From Mixta intestinalis (lineage in GTDB: Bacteria; Pseudomonadota; Gammaproteobacteria; Enterobacterales; Enterobacteriaceae), in assembly GCF_009914055.1 (NCBI RefSeq), contig NZ_CP028271.1, positions 3,038,001 to 3,102,000 on the forward strand: a stretch of 64,000 nt of DNA. The letters run 5' to 3'. The notes below the pieces were generated by a model. The model was not told the DNA's origin. It saw nothing but the letters and a program-made list of their open reading frames with translations, and did no database searches. Position numbers and translations under genes: made by a program. Positions 1 to 8,740 of the stretch are shown in pieces; positions within the stretch are counted from its first letter, which is position 1, and the number at the start of each line of letters is the position of its first letter.

Positions 1-11
1 CCGGAGCCGCT

Positions 12-224
12 ATGTCTGATAAAGATCCCGTTGTTGAACGCCTGTCGCTGGAGTTACTGGCTCTGCGCCAGATAGTCCAGATGCTGATTGCTTTTGGCAA
101 TGTGCCAACCGGCGGCAAGCTGAACAAATATCTGGAAAATCTGGCGCACGATGTTGAGCATCGTGACGGACGAGAGGCGAACAAAGCGATCGCTGACGTC
201 ATCCGTACCTATATTCGCCCATAA
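12..224 (+). CDS. Small conserved-looking protein, possibly DUF2594/YecF-like
   Basis: A 70-residue, mostly helical soluble protein. The ATG has a GGAG Shine-Dalgarno five bases upstream, which makes it a credible gene despite its length. There is no signal peptide, membrane segment or cysteine. The spacing of Leu, Glu, Gly and the C-terminal Ile-x-x-x-Tyr recalls E. coli YecF (DUF2594, function unknown), but this is from memory of one sequence and could be chance. It lies at the window edge, so its upstream neighbours cannot be seen. No function is proposed. Confidence 0.6.
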   Translation: MSDKDPVVERLSLELLALRQIVQMLIAFGNVPTGGKLNKYLENLAHDVEHRDGREANKAIADVIRTYIRP

Positions 225-537
225 TTCTGCCCCCGACGCCGTGCGGTTTTGCGGCGGCGTCAGCAAAAAAGGCAGAAGCAGTACGCCGGTAGAACACTGT
301 TCGCTCAGCCAGTCACTCCCGCAATAACAGCCCCTGCACCAGTGCGCCCCAGCTGGCGCACAGCAGCGACGCCAGCAGACAGGTGGAAAATGCCCAGCAC
401 TTCTGACCCTGCCAGAGGCGTTAAACGGCCCGGCGCACGGTATCAGCATAAAAACAGCGACCAGAACAAACAGAACATTAGCCCTTATCACAGCACTAAT
501 TATTAACAGGATGAATCTTCCTCAACGAGCCGCCGAA
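225..537. other. Gap without a confident gene
   Basis: About 310 bases between the first gene and the sulP terminator. Both strands have short open frames with arginine-rich or cysteine-rich translations and no ribosome binding site. On the minus strand near 373-500, one frame starts with a hydrophobic stretch (VLFVLVAVFMLIP) and another frame just downstream encodes WAFSTCLLASLLCASWGALV before a stop. This could be a frameshifted two-helix membrane miniprotein or chance. Confidence 0.3.
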
Positions 538-538
538 T

Positions 539-567
539 AAAAAAACGGGCGCTCAATGAGCCCCCGT
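539..567 (-). terminator. Intrinsic terminator of the SulP gene
   Basis: Read on the minus strand, a ten-base-pair stem with one mismatch (ACGGGGGCTC / GAGCGCCCGT, loop ATT) is followed by seven T. It lies 30 bases beyond the sulP stop codon. Confidence 0.85.
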
Positions 568-596
568 CCCTGCTTAACGTTTCCTCAGCGCCTCGG

Positions 597-2072
597 TTAG
601 TTAACCGTTACTGGCCATCGGCTAAGCCGGATACCGCGTTCTGGTGCTTTCTCGCCGAAATCTTTGAGCACTGCTTTAACATCCGCATCGAGATAATCGA
701 CATTGTCATGTTCCACCACAACTACGCTATTTTCCGGAATCGTCTCCAGCAAATGTTGCAAACGCGGGTTATGCATAAATGTCAGGTTCTGCCGCAGCCG
801 TAACACATAGTGATCCTCACAACGGGTAAGGTGCATGGCGTTACGATGGCTTTTATAAAGGCTGTAGAGGATCTGCGTAGCGATCCCAAGTCCGATCCCG
901 ATCAGCATTCCGCAGGTAATAATACCAACGATAGCGATCGTAAAAGGAACAAACTGCTGCGCGCCCAGCCGTATTTGCTCAATAAACAGCCGGGGCGCGG
1001 CCAGCTTATAGCCGGTATAAAGCAGCACTGCCGCCAGGCTTGCTAAAGGAATCACATTCAGCAGAGCGCTAAACCACAGGCCGCACAGCAACAGCAAAAT
1101 ACCATGCAGCAATATGGAAAGTTTGCTCTGTGCGCCAACGCTGACATTGACCGAACTGCGCACGATCACCGCAGTAATCGGCAACGCACCAAGCAAACCG
1201 GCCAGCGTATTGCCAATCCCCTGGGCCAGCATCTCTCTGTTTGGCGAAGGGGAAGGATGCTGTGGACGCAGCTTATTCAGCGCCTGCTGGCTGAGCAGCG
1301 TTTCCAGGCTGGCTACCAGCGCCAGCGTCATCGCCACCACATAAACCGAAGGATTGCGCCACGCTTGCCAGTCGGGGGCTTCCAGCTCAGCGGCCAGCGC
1401 TCGCAGGCTACCAAACGCGGGCAGTGAAATACGCGCCAGGTCGGCGTTGAAGTCAGATTGCCAGCGTTCACCGTAAAACGTCACCAGCCCGCCAAACAGT
1501 ACGGCGATGAGCGGCCCCGGAATCCAGCCCAACGCTTTGATTTTTTTTACCGCAGGCAGGCTCCACAGCCACATAATCAGCAGGCCCGCTGCCGCAACAA
1601 TGATGGACGCCGTGGAGAAAGGGAAATCCCCACTAAATATTGCCCCCAGGCTGCTGTCGCCGCGGGCACCCAGCGCGACCGGAATCTGCTGCATGATCAA
1701 AAGGATCCCGATAGCCGCCAGCATGCCTTTAATCACGCTGCCCGGCACCAGCGCAATAAAACGCCCGGCACGCACCAGGCCAAGCAGTAGCTGGAATATC
1801 CCGGCCAATACCAGCGCCAACAGAAAAGCGGAAAACGATCCTAACGTTTCCACTGAAGCGACGACTATCGTCACCAGGCCCGCGGCCGGGCCACTAACCG
1901 CAAAGCGTGACGGACTGAATGAGGTCACCACCAGCCCACCGATTACGCCAGTCAGCAGGCCAACAAACGGCGGTAGCCCGCTGGCCTGGGCGATCCCCAG
2001 ACACAGCGGCAGCGCTACCAGAAAAACAACCAGACCAGCAGGAAGATCCTGCCGTACTGTTTTCAGGTTCAT
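597..2072 (-). CDS. SulP family inorganic anion transporter
   Basis: A 491-residue inner-membrane transporter of the SLC26/SulP family, which moves sulfate, bicarbonate or related anions. The N-terminus has the family signature (DLPAGLVVFLVALPLCLGIA, about residues 9-28, then SGPAAG near 60). About ten to twelve hydrophobic segments run to about residue 410. The last 75 residues form a short STAS-like domain (VVVVEHDNVDYLD) without membrane segments. The start is set by GAGGT ten bases upstream. A 53-codon ORF overlaps this start in an ATGA arrangement. No carbonic anhydrase gene is adjacent, so bicarbonate transport is only one option. Confidence 0.9.
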   Translation of the reverse strand: MNLKTVRQDLPAGLVVFLVALPLCLGIAQASGLPPFVGLLTGVIGGLVVTSFSPSRFAVSGPAAGLVTIVVASVETLGSFSAFLLALVLAGIFQLLLGLVRAGRFIALVPGSVIKGMLAAIGILLIMQQIPVALGARGDSSLGAIFSGDFPFSTASIIVAAAGLLIMWLWSLPAVKKIKALGWIPGPLIAVLFGGLVTFYGERWQSDFNADLARISLPAFGSLRALAAELEAPDWQAWRNPSVYVVAMTLALVASLETLLSQQALNKLRPQHPSPSPNREMLAQGIGNTLAGLLGALPITAVIVRSSVNVSVGAQSKLSILLHGILLLLCGLWFSALLNVIPLASLAAVLLYTGYKLAAPRLFIEQIRLGAQQFVPFTIAIVGIITCGMLIGIGLGIATQILYSLYKSHRNAMHLTRCEDHYVLRLRQNLTFMHNPRLQHLLETIPENSVVVVEHDNVDYLDADVKAVLKDFGEKAPERGIRLSRWPVTVN

Positions 2073-2230
2073 CGCGAATTTACCTCTGCCGATAGCTGAA
2101 TTAACGTCGTTAAATGGTGTCGCTGCCCGTGGGGCTCAAAGGCGCGCAACGTTTGCTGCGGTACTAATAAGGCCCAACCGTGTTGCACCACTAACCGGCC
2201 TTTCAGGGTCATCAAAATTATCGTCTCCAT
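2069..2230 (-). CDS. 53-residue ORF coupled to the SulP gene
   Basis: A short frame whose TGA overlaps the ATG of the SulP gene (ATGA), an arrangement typical of translational coupling. It encodes 53 residues beginning METIILMTLKGRLVVQHGWA. The segment with WALLVPQQTLRAFEPHG resembles the end of a cupin fold as in AraC-type sensor domains, so it may be a regulator remnant or a leader peptide. No strong Shine-Dalgarno is visible. The in-frame stop only about ten codons before the ATG rules out a long N-terminal extension. Confidence 0.3.
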   Translation of the reverse strand: METIILMTLKGRLVVQHGWALLVPQQTLRAFEPHGQRHHLTTLIQLSAEVNSR

Positions 2231-2931
2231 GCAGATAAATAGCGGCAAACCTGGGCGACATTGAAATCACCAGGCAATACGGAAATGAATCAATAAAACG
2301 TGGTTAATACTTTTCACGCTAACTTTCATGATAATAAATAACCATCAAAAAACAACCTGATAACAACAATTTAAAATGTAATGTTATTTAGATGCAATGT
2401 ATATTTATGGTAAACACTCTCCGGAGGCGAAACAATTTCAACGCATCCATCTCTGTTTAAATTTTTTTATAAATCAATGCATTGTAAAGATCTAATTAGT
2501 CTGAAAATACTTAAACAGGAATGCATTTCGCATTTAAAAAAAGAATTACATTAGACGTCGATCTCATTAAGAGCATCGTGTCTCAATATTTACTTATTAA
2601 CATCCTTTTTCCACAATAAGAACAAGCTATAATGATTATCGGCAGGTAAATACCCCTATTAATTTAATTACGCAGGTGAACAATTAAACAGGTGTGGTTG
2701 GTATTTGAAATAGCGTAATACCGTCATAATTTCAGCAGGTACTAATGACAGGCGCGCTTTTTATTAATCATTTCAGAACCGTTGTCTATTTACTCCAAAT
2801 CGGGCGCATAACTCATACTTCCCTGTCTGAGTGGACAACGGTATATTCAAACCTCTCGTCACCAGCAACATGCCTGCTATGCTGGAAGCAAACCACCACG
2901 CGACTTATTTCACTCTCAGCAAGGATGACTT
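2231..2931. other. AT-rich intergenic region
   Basis: About 700 bases, clearly more AT-rich than the flanks, especially 2300-2700. It must hold the promoters of the minus-strand SulP unit and of the plus-strand laccase-domain gene. One Fur-box-like palindrome is visible (listed separately). A 64-codon plus-strand frame from 2745 runs into the next gene but looks non-coding. No tRNA or structured RNA was recognised. Confidence 0.5.
2627..2641. promoter_or_regulatory. Fur-box-like palindrome
   Basis: The minus-strand sequence CGATAATCATTATAG matches 12 of 15 positions of the 7-1-7 Fur core TGATAATCATTATCA. A TATAAT hexamer at 2628-2633 overlaps it, without a good -35 element 17 bases upstream. 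It is 290 bases upstream of the laccase-domain gene. Iron control is an inference. Confidence 0.4.
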
Positions 2932-3645
2932 ATGTCTGATGCTCCTCTGATACGTACCTCCAGGCTGCTCTCTTCACTTAACTGGCTCGAGCATGCTTTC
3001 CTTCCGGCGGGTATGGCACCTCCCGCTGAGAGCGCCTTTGGACATCAACGACATACCGCCACGGTTATTACGGCAGAAGAAGCTTTTCCGCCAAAGGTTC
3101 GTGAAGCGGATGGCGTGCTCACTAACGGCTCGCGTCCGGCAGCGATTTACACGGCGGATTGCCTGCCAGTGCTGATCGCCGATACACGTCAGTATCAGGT
3201 CGCAGCGGTGCACGCAGGCTTAAAAGGTGCGCTGGCCGGCGTGTTAATGCAGGCGGTAACGCGGTTAATTAGCGGCGGCGCCACACCAGACAGCCTGTTC
3301 GTTGCTATCGGCCCGGCGATAGCGTCCTGCTGTTATGAGTTAGGTAATGAGGTGATGGATAATATTCGGGCTAACCCGCTGGTGACAGCACCACGCTATT
3401 TTTCACAGCAGCCACGCAATGAACGGGCAATTCGCCCGCAGGCGCGCGCTACCCAGCATGGCATATGGTTCGATCTGCCTGCGCTGGGACGCCAGATGCT
3501 GCTGGACATGCAGATTCCGGCTGCTCAAATTGAGGTATTACCGGTATGTACCTATTGCAGCGCCGAGCCTCGCTCCAGCTATCGCCGCAATACGCATACC
3601 AATGAGGGTTACGATTTACGCTATGCCTGGATACGGCGGCGCTAG
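2932..3645 (+). CDS. PgeF/YfiH-like laccase-domain protein (stand-alone paralogue)
   Basis: A 237-residue cytosolic protein of the PgeF/YfiH (DUF152, Cu-oxidase_4) family. E. coli PgeF is reported to proofread peptidoglycan precursors that carry L-serine; other members show polyphenol oxidase or purine-nucleoside activity. The metal-ligand triad appears intact: His41, Cys77 in TADCLPVL and His94 in AVHAG. IGPAIASCCYE and CTYCSAEPRSSYRR are also family-typical. The usual AVHAGWRG reads AVHAGLKG. The start has AAGGA six bases upstream. It is not in the usual bamD-rluD-pgeF-clpB context, so it is probably a second, diverged copy. Confidence 0.85.
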   Translation: MSDAPLIRTSRLLSSLNWLEHAFLPAGMAPPAESAFGHQRHTATVITAEEAFPPKVREADGVLTNGSRPAAIYTADCLPVLIADTRQYQVAAVHAGLKGALAGVLMQAVTRLISGGATPDSLFVAIGPAIASCCYELGNEVMDNIRANPLVTAPRYFSQQPRNERAIRPQARATQHGIWFDLPALGRQMLLDMQIPAAQIEVLPVCTYCSAEPRSSYRRNTHTNEGYDLRYAWIRRR

Positions 3646-3711
3646 CAGAAAGAGAGTATTGATAGTAATGAGATGAGAATAAGAACAAGAGGAAGGTTAC
3701 ACTGAGACTTT

Positions 3712-3731
3712 CCTGCCGCCTGTTCGGCAGG
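3712..3731. terminator. Hairpin between convergent genes
   Basis: A perfect seven-base-pair stem CCTGCCG / CGGCAGG with a six-base loop lies between the convergent laccase-domain and response-regulator genes. Neither side has a strong T-run, so termination is only plausible. Confidence 0.35.
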
Positions 3732-3781
3732 ATAGTTATCCAGTGTGACAGCGCTGTCGGCCGCATGGCTGGTAATAAGGG

Positions 3782-4501
3782 TTACGAGCGTTCTATCGCT
3801 TCGGGACGGGATAAGAGATCGTTGCTGTATTTAAAGAGCTCACTGTCAGAGCGTAAGCCAAGTTTTCTTAATGCCGACTGCTTTTGTCCGCTCACGGTTT
3901 TACGGCTACGTTTGAATTTTATAGCAATTTGCGAAACGCTCATGCCGTTCAGAAAACAGCGGATTACCTCTACTTCACGTGGGCTGAGTAGCTTGACGCG
4001 CTCATAGAGCGTCCCTTTCTGTGCCGTTCCTGCCTGACCGCTACGCGCCTCTTCATTGATCACATAGAGATCTTCGATTTCATACGCCATATCGCGCGAC
4101 AGCCAGTTACGGCCTTGCCCTACCTGACGAATCGCCTGAATCATCTCACTCATATCCTGGCTTTTACCGATGAAGCCTTTAACGCCCGCATTCAGCACCA
4201 TTTTAACTACTGCCGGGCTTTCCATTGCGGATGAAATCAGAATATTGAGGCGTGGGAAGTGGTTGCGCAGCTGTTTAATCAACGCAAGGCCATCCAGCTC
4301 GCGCTCTCCCAGTAAGAAATCAAGAACCAATACATCCAGCTGTAAATCTGGCAGTTCGTTAAAAAGCACCTGACTGGAACCGAAAGTACTCACTAACACC
4401 ATATCTGGCTCTGCGCCGATACAAATTTCAAACGCAGTACGGATCATGGGGTGATCGTCCAGTAGCGCAACCCTCAACGGGTGGGCGATCGTCTTCGTCA
4501 T
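3782..4501 (-). CDS. NarL/FixJ-type response regulator, partner of the adjacent hybrid kinase
   Basis: A 239-residue two-component regulator. The receiver domain (about 8-130) has the acidic pair Asp15-Asp16, phospho-acceptor Asp61 in LVLDFLL and a conserved Lys in GFIGKS. The C-terminal LuxR-type helix-turn-helix (about 170-225) includes LSPREVEVIRCFLNGMSV and SRKTVSGQKQSALRKLG, close in style to RcsB and EvgA. The start is ATG 4501, with AAGGAG eight bases upstream; the in-frame ATG at 4522 lacks a site. It is divergent from the BvgS/EvgS-like kinase, the obvious phosphodonor. Target genes are unknown; neighbours and its own promoter are candidates. Confidence 0.88.
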   Translation of the reverse strand: MTKTIAHPLRVALLDDHPMIRTAFEICIGAEPDMVLVSTFGSSQVLFNELPDLQLDVLVLDFLLGERELDGLALIKQLRNHFPRLNILISSAMESPAVVKMVLNAGVKGFIGKSQDMSEMIQAIRQVGQGRNWLSRDMAYEIEDLYVINEEARSGQAGTAQKGTLYERVKLLSPREVEVIRCFLNGMSVSQIAIKFKRSRKTVSGQKQSALRKLGLRSDSELFKYSNDLLSRPEAIERS

Positions 4502-5016
4502 CTTTTTCACTCCTTGAATCATTATCGATGATTATGCGCACCAAAAATTAAAATTCTGATACACCGCTTCATGCAGTGTTTAACGGCTGGTTTCGCCATT
4601 TTATTAATACTTGTGGTTACTTTTTTCTATATTAAATGCGTATATCCCTGTCGAACTGACGCACACAACAATAGAGAGTTAAAGGCGACTCACAACATTG
4701 CTCTTCCCGCGGCGCTGACGCTGTAAAGTCCGTCCGCGCTTAAGGTTGAGACAATTCCCGATCTTTTTAGCATAAAAATACCTTTCCTGATAGCCCATTT
4801 CTTAGCGAAACGCAATTGGTTTTAAGAAGAATAAACAACGATGGACAATACAAGAAATGTCTCAAAATAATTATGAGCGGATAACAGCCCTATGTTTCAA
4901 AGCGGAAAAAATCTATTATCTTCAGTAAAATCGTAAAATAAAACCCAGCCTTTATAAGACATTACTTCACTCTGAATTTTAATTTTTTGTAAACCCGGGT
5001 TTTCAGGACGGCGTTA
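4502..5016. other. Divergent control region of the phosphorelay pair
   Basis: About 515 AT-rich bases between the two divergent start codons, long for a bacterial promoter region. No tRNA or ORF of note was found. The 12-base palindrome at 4991-5002 is listed separately. No convincing -35/-10 pair could be assigned by eye. Confidence 0.5.
4991..5002. promoter_or_regulatory. Perfect 12-base palindrome before the hybrid kinase
   Basis: AAACCCGGGTTT is perfectly self-complementary, ends 14 bases before the kinase ATG and is GC-rich in an AT-rich context. It may be an operator or may shape the mRNA next to the ribosome site. Its role is unknown. Confidence 0.35.
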
Positions 5017-8000
5017 ATGATAAACAGGAAAATTTACTTTTACTTTTGTTTATTTATTCTTAACTTTCCCGTATTCGCCCAACCTCAGGAATTAACATTG
5101 CTGATCAATACGGATCTGTTGGTTCCACAGAAAGAAGAAATCAGGGAATTAAAAAATCTTACCTATCCATCATTATTACGCGTTGGTGTTCCCGGCTCTG
5201 CCCGTCCTCCGGTTTACATCAATATGGAGTCAGGGAAATTTGAAGGTATCGCCGCCGATTATTTAGGTGCCCTGAAAAAAATGCTGGGCGTTGAGATCCA
5301 GATAATTTCCTACGATACGCCTACCGAGGCCTCTCACGCCTTGAGAAGCAACCAGCTCGATATGCTGGCTTTCTATAATTCGCATATCTACGATTCCGAT
5401 AACGTTGTCGCTACCACGCCCTGGCTACTCGATTATGCGGTCATCGTCGAGCGCGATCGCTCAGCAAGCGAATTTAACCATGCCACACAGCCGATACTGG
5501 CATGGGCAGAAGCACCGGGATTTGCGCCAATACTGCAACGCTATTTTCCCCATGCACGCCTGAAGCATTTCAACAGTGTTGAAATGGCCTTAGCCGCCGT
5601 GGCATATGGCCAGGCAGATGCGATGTGGGGTAGCGCAGCCAGCACCGAATTTTTACGTCGTTACGGTTATAGCAGCCTTATCGCCGCGCCAGCCGAGCTG
5701 TCGATCGCGGATATGAACCTCTCTTTCGGTGTTTCTACCGCTCACCCACAGCTGGCTCAAGCGATTGATATCGCGCTGCAATATATTCCTCTGGCAGGAC
5801 GTCAACGTGTGGTTGGACGCTGGGGGCTTGATTCAACCTTTGTACTAAAAGCCCATCCCCTGATGTTAAATGCGGAAGATGAACGCTGGCTCCAGGAAAA
5901 CCGGGTTATTTCCGTTATACCGAGCCGCGGTATGCCGCCGCTCTCCATCATCGGCCACGACGATCAGCCCGAAGGGATCGAAATTGAATTTTTGCGCATG
6001 ATCAGCGAGCGTACCGGTTTTAAGTTTATCTATGGCCCACCCTCCGCCAGGCGCGATGAAAACCTGCTAACGCTCTATCCAGCATTACTGGAGCCGGAAA
6101 CCCCCGATGCCAATCTTATCTATTCACGTCCCTATATTGTTACCCCCTGGGTAATGGTACAGCGTGAGCATGGCGTGACGGCAGCTTCGCTGTCACAGCT
6201 GCGGGATAAGCTGCTGGCGATTGAAGAGAGCAGCCCGATGCTCAAATGGCTGAAGCACTATTATCCCGGCTATAAAATCATGCAGGTAAAGAATTCACAG
6301 CAGGCTTTTAACCTGCTGGTAAAGGGCGAGGTTGATGCCATCATCCAGCCCAAGCTGATCGCAGATTATCAAATTAACAATCGCTATCTGGGGCGCTTAA
6401 AAATCGTCCGTACTGTTGGTGACCAGCCGGCACGCTTCGCCATGGCGACCCAGCGTGAAAATATCGAACTGATTCATATCATCAACAAAGCACTGCTGAA
6501 TATCTCCCGCGTAACCCAGGAGAAAATCGTGTTGCGCTGGCAGAATGCGCACCATACCGATACCAACAGCTACTGGCAGTATTATCACGGCGTATTGGTC
6601 AAGGTGGCGTTGGCTGTTGGGTTAATCACCCTACTCATTTTGCTGTGGAACCGTCATTTACAGCGCATCATTCGTGAACGCACCCGAGTTGAACAGGCGC
6701 TGAAAAATCAGCTCACCTTCTCCAACACGCTGTTTGAAGAGTCGCCGGTGGTGATGTACGTACGCGACCGACAGATGCGCCTGCTGCACTGCAACAAGGC
6801 CTACGTTGATTTCTTACAGCTGCCGCGCGAAAAACTACTGGGCTCGACGTTACAGGAGCTGCCCGAAGATTTTGAAGTCCATGAGAGCTTCTATGCCATC
6901 TATGAACAGACCTTTGAAGATGGCAAACCGATGGTGCAGGATCTCAAGCTGCGCTATCAGGGCCGCGATTACTACACGCTGCACTGGGCGCTGCCCTATC
7001 GCGATCATGCCGATAATATCGTGGGTATTATCGGTGGCTGGCTGGATATTACTGAACGCTATGAACTGCTCACCGCGCTGGAAAAAGCGAAGGAAGAAGC
7101 CGATCGCGCAAATGAGTTTAAGAGCCGTTTTCTTGCCAATACCAGCCATGATATTCGCACTCAGCTACACGCAATTATCGGCCTGCTGGAGCTGGAAATG
7201 CGGCGATCCACCCGCCCGCTTGGGCCAAATATTACCGCAGCCTATGAGTCCGCTACCGCGCTGCAAAGCCTGATCGGCAACGTGCTCGATCTCTCGAAAA
7301 TCGAATCTGGCGTGCTGCAACCAGAGCCTGGGCATACCAACCTGGTCACCATTGTCGAACAGCTGTTTACCCTGTTCCGCAGCAAGGCAAAGGCTCGCGG
7401 GCTGCGCTTCCGCAAGCTGATCACAGTTGAAGATCCCTGCGTAATGATTGACGCCACCATGTTCAATCAAATTGCCGCTAACCTGCTCAGCAACGCGCTG
7501 AAATTTACTCATAGCGGCGAGGTGGAGATCTCCCTGTTACAGCAGGCCCCGAGGCCGGATGAAGTAGCGCAGGGCCGCTACCTGCTCAGAATCAGCGATA
7601 CCGGCTGTGGTATCAGCGCACACGAACTGCACAAAATTTTCGATCCCTTTGTGCAGGCGGGCGATCGCGTCAGCCAGCAGGCGGGAACCGGCCTCGGCCT
7701 GAGTATCTGCCGCCATCTGGCGCATCTGCTTAACGGCGAAATCAGCGTGGAGAGCGAGCCTGGGGCAGGCTCCGTCTTTACCTTCAGCTTTAGTGCACCT
7801 CTGAGTCAGGAAACGCCGCCGACCGTTGTCAAGCCTGAACAGCCCACCGGCGCAGGTGTGAGACATATCCTGATCCTGGAGGATCACGCGCCTAACCGCC
7901 TGTTGCTGGCGCAGCAGCTGAAATATCTGGGACATCAGGTCACCGAAGCGGAGCGTGCGGCACAGGCGCTTGAGCAGTGGGAACAGCATAAAAACAGCTT

Positions 8001-8577
8001 CGATCTGATTATTACCGACTGTAACCTGCCCGATATGGATGGTTTTACCTTTACGCGCACCCTACGTCAGCGCGAAGAGGCGCTGGGCCTGAAACCGATA
8101 GTCATTGTCGGTCTGACCGCCTCGGCGGAAACCTCGATCCAGCAGCGCTGCCTGGACGCTGGCATGAACTGCTGCTTGTTTAAGCCTGCCAATATCGAAA
8201 CGCTGAGCAGCTTTATCTCTACCTCGGTTCCGGTAGGCGCTGCCGAGCCGCCTGCCAACAGTCTGCTCGATCAGGTAGCCGCTGCCGATCCGGTTGCCTG
8301 CGGCAAGCTAATTGAAAGCGCCATTGAAAGCCATCGGCAGCTGGCGGAAAAGCTTCAGCATTGCCAGCAGCACGATGAGCTGACTACCCTGGCGCATACG
8401 CTGAAGGGTGGCGCACGGCTACTGCATGCCGTCAGGCTGGAACAGCTTTGCCAGCAGCTGGAGAACAGCCAGCAAGGAGATCGGTTGCTGGAGGCGCTCT
8501 GCCAGGATGTGATCAACGAAGTGCAGGTGCTGGAGGCGCAGCTGTATGCGCGGCTGAAAGCGCTGAACCTTCCCTGA
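5017..8577 (+). CDS. BvgS/EvgS-type hybrid sensor histidine kinase
   Basis: A 1186-residue inner-membrane phosphorelay kinase. In order: signal peptide (cleavage likely after VFA, residue 21), two periplasmic solute-binding (SBP_bac_3, Venus-flytrap) domains at about 50-275 and 285-515, one membrane helix (about 525-545), PAS (about 565-690), HisKA with His711 in SHDIRT, HATPase with N-box NLLSNALKFT, SDTGCGIS and GTGLGLSI (about 815-930), receiver with Asp1001 in TDCNLPDMDG, and HPt with His1127 in LAHTLKGG. All four relay residues are present. This is the architecture of Bordetella BvgS and E. coli EvgS (about 1200 residues). The partner is the divergent regulator. The ligand cannot be told. 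Confidence 0.93.
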   Translation: MINRKIYFYFCLFILNFPVFAQPQELTLLINTDLLVPQKEEIRELKNLTYPSLLRVGVPGSARPPVYINMESGKFEGIAADYLGALKKMLGVEIQIISYDTPTEASHALRSNQLDMLAFYNSHIYDSDNVVATTPWLLDYAVIVERDRSASEFNHATQPILAWAEAPGFAPILQRYFPHARLKHFNSVEMALAAVAYGQADAMWGSAASTEFLRRYGYSSLIAAPAELSIADMNLSFGVSTAHPQLAQAIDIALQYIPLAGRQRVVGRWGLDSTFVLKAHPLMLNAEDERWLQENRVISVIPSRGMPPLSIIGHDDQPEGIEIEFLRMISERTGFKFIYGPPSARRDENLLTLYPALLEPETPDANLIYSRPYIVTPWVMVQREHGVTAASLSQLRDKLLAIEESSPMLKWLKHYYPGYKIMQVKNSQQAFNLLVKGEVDAIIQPKLIADYQINNRYLGRLKIVRTVGDQPARFAMATQRENIELIHIINKALLNISRVTQEKIVLRWQNAHHTDTNSYWQYYHGVLVKVALAVGLITLLILLWNRHLQRIIRERTRVEQALKNQLTFSNTLFEESPVVMYVRDRQMRLLHCNKAYVDFLQLPREKLLGSTLQELPEDFEVHESFYAIYEQTFEDGKPMVQDLKLRYQGRDYYTLHWALPYRDHADNIVGIIGGWLDITERYELLTALEKAKEEADRANEFKSRFLANTSHDIRTQLHAIIGLLELEMRRSTRPLGPNITAAYESATALQSLIGNVLDLSKIESGVLQPEPGHTNLVTIVEQLFTLFRSKAKARGLRFRKLITVEDPCVMIDATMFNQIAANLLSNALKFTHSGEVEISLLQQAPRPDEVAQGRYLLRISDTGCGISAHELHKIFDPFVQAGDRVSQQAGTGLGLSICRHLAHLLNGEISVESEPGAGSVFTFSFSAPLSQETPPTVVKPEQPTGAGVRHILILEDHAPNRLLLAQQLKYLGHQVTEAERAAQALEQWEQHKNSFDLIITDCNLPDMDGFTFTRTLRQREEALGLKPIVIVGLTASAETSIQQRCLDAGMNCCLFKPANIETLSSFISTSVPVGAAEPPANSLLDQVAAADPVACGKLIESAIESHRQLAEKLQHCQQHDELTTLAHTLKGGARLLHAVRLEQLCQQLENSQQGDRLLEALCQDVINEVQVLEAQLYARLKALNLP

Positions 8578-8593
8578 CGCTGGCTCACACCTC

Positions 8594-8633
8594 GCCCGCT
8601 TTCTGTCGCTGAAAGCGGGCAGAACGCTTTTTT
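8594..8633 (+). terminator. Terminator after the hybrid kinase
   Basis: A perfect ten-base-pair stem GCCCGCTTTC / GAAAGCGGGC with a seven-base loop. A six-T run follows seven bases after the stem. It begins 17 bases after the kinase stop. Confidence 0.75.
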
Positions 8634-8740
8634 GATATACTTCACACCCTGATCGTCTGACGCTTTTCTTTCCTGCCGCAACGGCTACAGTCAACTCATC
8701 TGACCACTTACAATATATTAACATTCAGGTGAGCCGCTTT

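Noticed and set aside
54..491. 145-codon minus-strand frame at the left edge
   Set aside because: Runs antisense through the small gene at 12-224 and is Cys/Arg-rich in its middle; only its N-terminus looks protein-like.
2745..2939. 64-codon frame just before the laccase-domain gene
   Set aside because: Overlaps the true start, lacks family resemblance and has only a weak ribosome site.
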